Assembly: GCA_948099385.1 (NCBI GenBank) | Contig: CANUEZ040000156.1 | Location: 3,162,001-3,226,000 of the forward strand | Length of the DNA stretch: 64,000 bases | From: Fasciola hepatica | Taxonomy: Eukaryota > Platyhelminthes > Trematoda > Plagiorchiida > Fasciolidae | Reading direction: 5' to 3' | Part shown: piece by piece, positions 36,371 to 46,000 of the stretch | Position numbering within the stretch: position 1 is the stretch's first letter | How the letters are laid out: each line of letters opens with the position of its first letter | Notes under the pieces: model-generated | Database searches by the model: none | Told to the model about the DNA's origin: nothing | The model's input: the letters and a program-made list of their open reading frames with translations, nothing else | Program-made: the position numbers and the translations under genes

Positions 36371-37340
36371 CCACCATTTAAGTGCACTGGGCATGTTTTC
36401 AATGCATTGATGTTTGGCAGATTTTGAAAATGTTTTGAGGTGATCCAAACGTGAAAAGTAAGTGACCGTTTCATGTGTACGTCCAGCTTTTGCTTGGAAG
36501 CCTCCTTTGTCAGGGCGTCCACTATCTCTTGTAAGAATTTATTCCAAATACGAATCACCTTTGACGTGAGAAACGTTTGCATAAGAATGTCATTGGACGG
36601 TATTTAAGTAGTTTCCCAGTATGTCCTCTAAGGGTATCCAAGTGCGGACCCGTGAAGAATCGATCAACGAATCCGGAAGAGGAAAGGTGGAAAACTAAGA
36701 AAATAGCTTCTCCAATACGTCTCACGTCCAGGGGATAGAGGTTGAGTGCAATCAGTCCTGAAGGGTAAGAAAGGTTGGTCAGCCCCTGCACAGCTTTTGT
36801 GACATTTCTCTGAACCCGCTGAAGACGGTTACCTTCACGGACTAGACTTGTGTGTGCAATCTGGCTGTCATCATCTAAGATGGGGCAGACGTAGATACTG
36901 TAAATAATCCGAAAGTCTTCCGTGGATATATGGGGAACGTCTTCTTAATAATGTTTAAATTTCGGAAGGCAGCTCTGCTAGCCTTCAGCTGATGTGATGA
37001 AAAAGAGAGATTACTGGTCAGCCAGAAACCTAGTATCTGGTTTTGGTCTACTCTCTGAATAGATGGTGTTTCGTTAGTTCAAAACGGTGGATCCATGTAG
37101 TTACCGGAGGACACGTTGGTGCATTTATCGTCAGTTATCGGTAGACACCAGTCCATTGACCAATGCTTGGTTGCTTCCATCGCCAGTTGCAGTTGTATGA
37201 TTGAAGAGTCCCATAAGGTCACATCGTTCGCGTACTTGGTCACATTGGAATTCACTTTTTCTGAGAAACGGTTAATGTAGATCACGAACAGTAGGAGGCC
37301 CAGCACGGAGCATCAGGGGACTCCTACGGTGACTGGGGAT
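36340..37340 (-). pseudogene. CR1-like LINE RT C-terminus and 3' end
   Basis: On the minus strand 37,306-37,079 gives LLLFVIYINRFSEKVNSNVT followed by KYANDVTLW. The catalytic YADD has become YAND, which would abolish polymerase activity. After frameshifts the C-terminal part (36,582-36,400) reads VIRIWNKFLQEIVDALTKEA and KQKLDVHMKRSL, the usual end of such ORFs, and runs into a 3' end near 36,410. Confidence 0.8.
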
Positions 37341-39264
37341 AGGGGGAAAACGAAGCTAAACTAACTGGTTGGTTTACGCTTTACTGCAAAATTATTGTTG
37401 AATCCTGACATTGATAACCTTCGCAGTCCGGTTCCCGTCTCACTACCCGGACCAATCTGCTGCTTATTTCCGGCATAGTTTGAGTTTGAATAAAAAGCTA
37501 GATTGCATCGTGCTTGGGTCATGTGGAAAAATAAAAGAGGCAAACACTGGACTGCACCGATGTATCAGGATTTGCACAGGAAAACATTATTCCTATTCAT
37601 GATGTTGACAGGAATGCACTCAAGATCATGCATACTCAATGTAACATTTTTGCATTCGTCGGTGACTGAAGTGTAAATATTGTGCCTTTGCTGGAATTCC
37701 CATGTACGGATTCACATTCTCCATGTACATTTTCTATCATTCACGTAGCCTTGTCATCGTAAGTGAAAAACATATACTTTTATGCGAAGACGATACGACA
37801 GCAGAACACTTGGGATTTGTTTGGTTCCTGGTTAGTGTCAGCACTGCCATCCTCTCCGTAGAAGAAACGGATTTTTGTTTGCTTCCTACTTATTAGCCAG
37901 AAACAGGTTTGGGATGTATTTGAACTGGTGAATAACTTGTTAACTGAAGACAGTGTCTTACAAAAACACGGTTTATGAATAAAAGATTTATCATACAATA
38001 TCAACAATACACACAGAATTGGAAACCATGTAAGCAATATGCTCGACGATGGTTGACAACGTGCGAATTCCAGGCTTTACTACTGAAACAATTGTCAGTA
38101 GCCAAACTTCAGTAAACCGCCATAGATTACGGGAAAAACGTGATGGGGCACCTACTATCAACGAATCGGTGAAACCGCTGTTTCCTATTTTTAGGTGTCA
38201 GAAGCGCGTTTGGTGGGTTCAAAATGGCTTCACTTAGTGTATCTCACCTGCTGAACGAACACATGCCCCTATGCACTTTTCCTCTTTAATGGGATGCCGA
38301 AGCCGTTTACGAAATTCGGTAGAACGGAATGGCATATGCTATCCACACCTTACGGTGGTCCCCGGGTTATCAAAGGTTTGAAACATCACGTGGCACAAAA
38401 TGATCGGTCATTTTCTGCTGCTATTAACCATCAGGACCAGATTCGCGTCGACTGCTCGTTGAACAAGCCTATTAAAACGGCCAGGCCCAGTGGGACTACA
38501 TTATTTTCTGAAGCACCACGTGATCTGTGAATGGCACTTTTAGCAAGCCCCTGTGATCGCGCCTCGATTTAGACAAAGCTCAAAACAGTAGTTAAGCCGC
38601 ATAAATGCATCCGAAGTATGCGCTGACTACAACACACAGACAGGTGAGATATTCCTGGGCTGGAGGGCAGATGCCATAGGACACCACACCACGGTGCGAG
38701 TGCGTACCACAAGAAGACCATTTACGGGTCATGGTAAACGTGTAGAATGCTCTTGTATCGATTGCCTCGACTAAAACGCTAGTGCGAGCGGCATAGACCA
38801 GCGACCGGCACAAGGTGAAGACAGAAACAGCGCAAAAAGTGGGGCATGAGTCGCCAGTATAAGTCTTGGGCATCCACCACTGCAGCGTGGGGTGATGGTT
38901 TGAGAACCTATTGCTACTCTTCCGAGGACAGAGAAACGAAAAAGATGTCATGCCAGGATAAATGTAACTGCACCATTTTTAATTTGGGGTCTAGCAGTCG
39001 TTACTTGAGGTGAATCATACCTAACTCCACGTGAAGCCACCCAGGATTTTCATAGACATTCAAATGCAAATAACGGTTCAAAAATGGTTTGAAAGTTACA
39101 TGACTGATTACATGAATATCTTGAGATAAAACCCAAAGCAAGCTTCAATAGTATGGAAAATATTACAAGAGAGAGAAAAGATAAGTTTGATGAAGTGTAC
39201 TGAGAAACGAAGGAAGATATGAATGTAAATTTATGAGAATTATGAGATTATATTTTGCGCAACG
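37341..39264. other. Region without recognisable gene
   Basis: No gene was recognised. 38,615-38,700 (GCGCTGACTACAACACA) resembles 11,225-11,290 and is probably part of a dispersed repeat. Confidence 0.35.
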
Positions 39265-39400
39265 TGATTCACCATGCACTGTGAACGTTCAAACTAGTGA
39301 AAACCAGGAAAGCACTGTAGAGGTTTTTCATCCTTGTTAGGAATCATCAGCAGTGCACATCCACTGAGTCCGGACTGAGGCGGAAGGGCGCTACATCAGG
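39265..39400 (-). repeat. HHR-SINE copy, minus strand
   Basis: On the minus strand GGATGTGCACTG leads into CTGATGA, then a stem II TCC/GGA with loop TAACAA, and GAAAAACC. CTACAGTGC follows. Stem I GCACTG/CAGTGC pairs perfectly (HHR 39,307-39,363). The closing pair of stem II is T-T and the cleavage triplet is CTA. The tail runs GGTTTTCACTAGTTTGAACG to about 39,265. Confidence 0.75.
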
Positions 39401-39432
39401 TAGTGCATAAGTTCCATAAACGATTGAGAGCC

Positions 39433-39611
39433 ACCTCGCTTAGTCTTGGGGTTAACGTGTTCGACTTATCATCTTTCGCCCCCTTGGGTCCCGGTCACAG
39501 TTGGGTCTCGAAGGATGTGCACTGCTGATGATTCCTAAGAAAGATAAAACATCTGTACGGTGCTTCCACGGTTTTCAGTGGTTTGAACGTTCACATTGCA
39601 TGATGAATCTT
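39433..39611 (+). repeat. HHR-SINE copy, plus strand
   Basis: A decayed tRNA-like head (TAGTCTTGGGGTTAACGTG) is followed by the hammerhead segment 39,512-39,573: CTGATGA with stem II TCC/AGA remnants, then AAAAC in place of GAAAC, and GTACGGTGC. Stem I GCACTG/CGGTGC still pairs with one G-T. The tail GGTTTTCAGTGGTTTGAACG ends near 39,611. It lies head-to-head with the copy at 39,265-39,400. Confidence 0.75.
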
Positions 39612-42600
39612 ATTATGTAGAATGCAAATCTAACGAAGAACTGCCTGAGCTATTAAAATTGAATGATAGTTCAAAGCAATCCGTGCACACATTTTACAAA
39701 ATGAGACCAGTGTTTATCGTTGGTTTGAGGTACTTAATAGATTCCGATTTGTATAAGTCACTGTTGCGTTGAATATACTGATCATTCGGGAAGGCTGAGC
39801 CAGTTGGGGTGAAGATACATCCAAAACACAAGGAAGGGTTACGGGAAAGATCACTCTGGTCATAATAAGTCGTAATGTTTTGAAGATTATCAGAATAGTA
39901 ATTAAATTCCTCTCCGGTTGTTACAGCATGGAAAATAGTTCCGACTTCGGCACACTTAATCGCGGGTCAGCAGGAGCCAGACGGGTGGTTGCTAACTTAG
40001 ACGTGGGCACATGACATACGACCCGAAAAGTAGTCGGTGTTTCATTGCAAATATACTAGGTGAGCAACCAAATGAATGTGGCTTTCGTGATACCAGTGGT
40101 TTTTAAATAAAGTCCGTGGTTAAAATATAGTCACGAAGTATGCCCTTAACAGATTTAACACGATTGTTTAGCAGTTTACGGTAACGATGAATTAGTGAGG
40201 ATACATGATATTATTCTGTTTGGCTGACATTTCAGTGGCGTGTGCATGTGTTATTTTTTTCACCCAAAGGAAAATATGGATGCTCCGGCGCTTCCATGTG
40301 AAGATACCCGTGTTGACTGGTAATTGAAATATCGTTTACCTAAGAAGAATGCACCGGATGAATTGGTGGGACTTCACAAACTTCAGAATTAATAATAAGG
40401 TCGGCTGGAAAAATGATTCACACATTATTTCTAGTAAAGGGCTACAATTTTGGTTCACCCTTCTGAAGAAACGCAAAACGAAATTAAATACTGTATTGCT
40501 CTCATTGTCCATCACTCAGTATCACAATAAAATCTGAGTTAATAGGAAGTCATATGTTTCATAGAGTAGAATCATGGGATCAAGTAGGAATTACAAAATA
40601 AAGTTATAGTTTAGTGACCAAGGACGACCGTAACAGTTTTTGATATAGCGGTTGATGATAGTGTAACTCATTTAATTGTGGTTCACGTATTAAGTTGCCG
40701 TACGACAGTTCGGTTAGCTCCCGTGTCCATTGCTGATGGCAAACAATGGAATTAAAGTACCGAATCGACGCGCAAATATCATAAGGAACGACAAAGTTCT
40801 GGACATCTTATTGCACTTGTTCATCCATTTGGAAGACTTTCGTGGTAGGCAAAAGTTGTAAACAGTGGTGTTGTTGACCTTCTGATAATGGATACACCTC
40901 ACTGTATTTTATCTTAATCCGTGGGGTTCGCCTGAATTTGGACTACTAAACACTTTTCCAGCAGGAAAAAGTGGAAGTAGACCGATAAGAACAGTCATTT
41001 GACTTATTGGGCTGAGTGTAAGGTTGTTTCGCGTGGCTTGTTGAGAATCATCAGCAATAACTAGGAATCATACTGGGGGAACACGATTGAGTCGCACATG
41101 CCCTACCACTAAGTTCACCGGACAGAGCCTTAGTGGTTCGATTCATGTCAAAACCACATTATACAGCATCTATCTTTCACTGGTTTTGAACGACAACAAA
41201 ACGTCATCCACACAGAGATCGATCCTACGCTGTACTTCTTCCCAGTAGGGGCCTGAGAGAAAGTAAGATATTGAAATTACCCACAGTGCTTGGGCACCTG
41301 ATCACTGCTATTGGTACTATAATATCGGATTAATTCTAGGTAACTGGATTAGTCTAAATTTCACATGTGAGATGCTGCTTCAGTTGTATCACAATCGATG
41401 TTTTGTGTTTATTCTGCAGGCACCCCTTGATACGGCCAGGTTCAGCTTCATGGCTACGTACGCTGAGAAGCTTAAATCAATTAAGAGCGCCGAGGACGGG
41501 TAAAGCAAGAGCTCACAGTGACTGGTCAACTCATAATCCGTCAGTTATTATTATTTTTTGATTCATCGTATTTATACAAACCAGTTCTGCAGTACGGCTA
41601 ACGTGATATTCCGCAGCCCCGGTGTTCTTGCTACTTCTGTTTGCGTGGCTGTGGGCCCCAAACATTTTCCTACTTTCTATCCGTTCCGGTATTGAGAATG
41701 CTACATATTTGTTGCAGATATTTGAGGTATGCTGATCAGTCTATACCTTCAAATTGCGTGTAATTCGAACCACCTCCGAAAATCAGTCTTACGAGAAGAT
41801 CTAAAATCCTTATTTGAAATTTTCAAGGTATTCACATGAACCTGCCCAATATGTTCAGAACCACCCTTCTATCTGAATATAACGTTCACCTTTGTGATTA
41901 CCCAAACTTCATGAGCACGATGGATCTTTTATAGAATTAGGCAATTATAAAGTAACGGCAAAATTTTAGAACGGGCCGGAATTGTCGTGAAAAGCTCGAA
42001 TTAATTAGAGCTCTAACAATGTGAATTTGGCTTTGGTCAAATGCCAAATTTATTTGGTCAGACAGTCACTCGAAGGTGAATCTCAAAGCACCGCGACTGT
42101 TCCACGTGAAGACCGGGAAGAACCATCTGTTCATTGACTGTGAAACCAAACGTTAAGTTCTTGTTTGTGGAGCCAAATCTTTGACATGGCTGTTGCGAGT
42201 CAACATGACACTGCTATATCATTTTATTGATTAATTGTAATGGCCAGGGTTATTGGCTTCGTTAGTACCAAATGCACTCTTCCTGCTGAACACCTCACAC
42301 CAAATCTTCTGTATTGTCCGCAAATGAATTGTGCTGTTCACGCGTCCAAACCACATGACAGATCAGCTATTTATTAGATAATTCTGCATTACAACATAGG
42401 GGACTTGTAACCTGAAGATGTCTATTGCATGACACACCGTCGAATCAATCGGTGTGCACCAGTAAAATACACGATCACGTTTGCTTATGGAATTGGATTT
42501 GGCAGAGTTGAAAAATGCTGAATTGATCGACCTACTTTGGTATGAAGTACGAGTTTGACACAGGTAACTTAACAGAGAGAAGACTGACAGTTTTTTTTAG

Positions 42601-43048
42601 TCAATGTAAACCAGTACGGGCCCCAGAGACCGGTACGTGTGTGTCTCGCTCTGACTACGAAACCAAGGACCGCGTGTTTGCACTTTTTGATAGAATTATC
42701 CAATCACTGATTTAGTCATCGCTCAAATTTGCACTCCTCGTCGCCATAGTTTATTTCATTCGCTGGCTGTTGAATCATTTGGATCGTGGGAGGGCTGTGA
42801 CTGAAGCAAACAGAAGAAAAAGTTATTCATAGCAGTCTAACAAATGTGTGAATGAATCACTTATCCAATGAATCAGTTATTCTCTTGGCATTCGTGAGCC
42901 TTATACAGTCAGACTGCCGACGTCAGATCGCCTAAATAGACAACAGTCCAAATTATTTTCTGTGAAAATCTTACGCTGAGTTGTAATTCCCACTTTTTTG
43001 CGAAAAAAAACCCGGAAATAAGTGGAGCCACAGAATATACGGAAATAA
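39612..43048. other. Mostly featureless upstream region
   Basis: Apart from the SINE at 41.0 kb no gene or repeat was recognised. The last part presumably holds the promoter and 5' UTR of the glycosyltransferase gene, but no TATA box or trans-splice site could be assigned with confidence. Confidence 0.35.
41005..41135 (-). repeat. Diverged tRNA-SINE with hammerhead-like segment (GCCAC subfamily)
   Basis: On the minus strand an A-box-like TTAGTGGTAGGGCATG (about 41,112-41,097) and ATGATTCC are followed by TTGCTGATGATTCTCAACAA, then GCCACGCGAAAC. The GCCAC stem II strand and GAAAC are intact, but the opposite stem II strand no longer pairs. Confidence 0.45.
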
Positions 43049-46000
43049 ATGAGGTACATTCGAATCGTCATTACCGTCGTGGCAGTCATCATTGGTGTGA
43101 CCTATCTGACAATCTTCCACAGATGGTGGCAACCATTTTTTGGGGAGACGTATCAGGGTCGTCCCGTTGACAACGTGTCAGTCAGAAGAAAAACGTCATC
43201 CGAGAATAAAAATAAATTGTTTACCACTCTGAGGTATGACGATGAGATCATCAAATCAGAAACGATCAACCCGATGAAAAAGAAAAATCTTCCGTGGATT
43301 CAGCGTTACTATCAGCTACTTAGTTTGCTATATGTTGGTCATGTGAGGAACGGTTCTTTGGCGTACCGAGCTTATGAAATGGAGAAACAGTTGCGCGTCG
43401 ATCCGGAAGCCTACAATTATCATTTTTATCCCCAATCGGTGGACCTGGATGACGTCGTTAAAACAATACAGGCAGGTAAACCATCTACCACGGTAAGTCA
43501 ACCGAAGTATGAATTCTGATGATACCATCAGGGTTTCGATTTTTTGTAATATGGTCGAGTGGTGCACGAATGTTGGAAAAATTCGGCATGATGTGCATGA
43601 AAAGCTTAGAATAGTAGAACAAGTAGGCTGGTGAATTCGAAGAATAGCTTTTAGGTTACTAGGATACCTGTACTACCAAAGTGGGTTGTTTTTCCCCTGT
43701 TTCTTATGCGGAAATAATGGAATAAGTCATTTTTCATGGTCTCATCATTGACCAGGATGCACGAGTGGACTCCGTACGTAAAATATCCCGACGGAGTAGA
43801 TTTAGGACAAGGAACCGTTTGGGCTGACCGCTGTCGAACTCATTCTTTACCAAATCTCAGCTGGGTTCATTCTGATCGCGTTTTCAACCGGTCGGATATA
43901 TACAGTGGATTGATCCGTGCATCTCACTTCAAAAGATAATCAGAATCAACCCAAAGCAAAGCCGCTCGACTTCAAATTACAATTTACAGAAACCCACAAA
44001 AGTGTCGTTGGTGTGATAACTACCAGTAATAACTGTTTAGCTTGACATTGGTGTAAAGTATTTTTGTAGAGTTGATACCTTTTTTCGCATTTCTTTTTCA
44101 AGCTGGACTTCGTCTGTGAAGTCTTCATATTTTTGACAGTGTAGGCAAAACAAAAAAAATAAGGAAACGATTACAGTGCTATTTAAAAGACCCCGAAAGT
44201 TCACGTAAGCAAATTAGAAGAAAACTATACGTAAGGTAACAACTGATATACAACTTTATTTCTTAGTGTGGATTGCATATTTCGCTGTTCACGATGAGCC
44301 ACTCCCCCCCCCCCCATCCTTTTATGACTATCGTTTCCGCACTGGTGCTCGGAATCAAGTTCGATCCCATCATAACATAATAATTGTTTTGGACGAAAAA
44401 TCTTCAGGGAACGTATTTCGGCAATCGAGTTGTGAGTGCTTTCTTAACAGTGTTTATTAGATATGACTGTTGGAAAATTTCCAATGAGCACATTTGTAGA
44501 ATACAGTTTGTCGAACAAGCTCGTTTTTAGTGACTCATAATCCTGCCATTACATCATAATATATTACGACAAGTTAAAGGATTGAACCCCAATGAGACAA
44601 GCTGGAAGTGATCAACTCATCAGACCACATAAGACAACTGTTAGACAGCTTTAACTCAGCTCATGCAAATTTACATTTCACAATAGAAGCAGAGTCAGAC
44701 AATACCGTCGCCTTCCTTGACGTTTGGACGAGTCGCCGTGAAGACGGCTCAATCAGCCGGTCAGTACACAGAAAGGCAACGTGGAATGGGCAGTACATTC
44801 ACTTCCACAACTTTGTGCCTCTAAAGATTGAAAAGAACCTAATTCGATGTCTCACAAACAGAACAAGAAGAATATGGTCGGAGGACACCGTTGAAGAAGA
44901 ACTGCAAACGGTGCGAAGAACCTCCATCCAAAACGGCTACCCTGATCGGCTAGCTGCGAAGGTTATGCGAGCTAAAGTGGAGATATCAAGGGAGTTTGGG
45001 GTGGAAAGAATGCCGATATACATTTCTTTGCTATTCGAGGGCGATGCTCTGGCAGAGATTGTGCAGAGAAGATTGTCAGGGGTTATCAGAAAAAAGTTAT
45101 ACGCAGCTAAGCTCCGGGTTTTGTTCGAATCTCGCCCGGTAGGGCTTTTGCGGTTGAAAGACTAAGTACCTGATCGTGCAGCTTCATTTTGTGTTTATTC
45201 ATTCACTTGTTCCTGTGGAACAACGTACATCGGCCGCACAACCAAGCTTCTGTCTGAACGCATCCGCGAACACCACCCTGTAGGGTTAAACACAGGAGCA
45301 GTTAAGCCACTCACTAGCGCTGTCGTTTCACACCTTGCTCAGACTGATCACGCGGTAAACGTGTCTGAGGCCTTCCGTGCGCTGTGTGAGGTTCGGGATC
45401 GGCAGTCAAGTCCGGTAAAATGTCGCATACTAGCCACAGCTGAGGCTGTCAGCATCCGCTTCCACACCCCCCTCCCCGTTTATGTGCTCAAAAACAATTT
45501 GTAAGTGCTGTTAAGCTGCCCCGGCCTTCCCCCCCACCCTACAACAGGCCATAGTCCAGATGAAAACTGACAAAACACGAGAAAAACAATACATATCCGG
45601 TCTTGATTTAAGCCTGGATTACAGTTGTTTTCTCTCCCCCCCCCCCTATCTTCGTTACCGTTAATTTTTATCACTTTCCATTTGTCTAACTGGTTTATTC
45701 CCTAACTTATCGTATTATATTGTGATGTAATGGCATGATTATGAATCACTGAAAAAGAGCTTGTTCGACGGACTGCGTTCTCCAGAAGTGACTAAATTCA
45801 TCACATTAGCGGAAGCTCAACCAAAATCGCATACGGCATCCGTGCTGAGAGCAGAATTTTGCAGGAGAAAAATTATGTTCAAAGATTCATTTTATAGCCT
45901 GTGCAGATTGTATGGTGAATGGATGTGGCGAAAGGGACCAAAAGCCATGGGACAGACCAGGGGGCGATAGACTCAGGTTGAAGTTACACTCCTGGTATGG

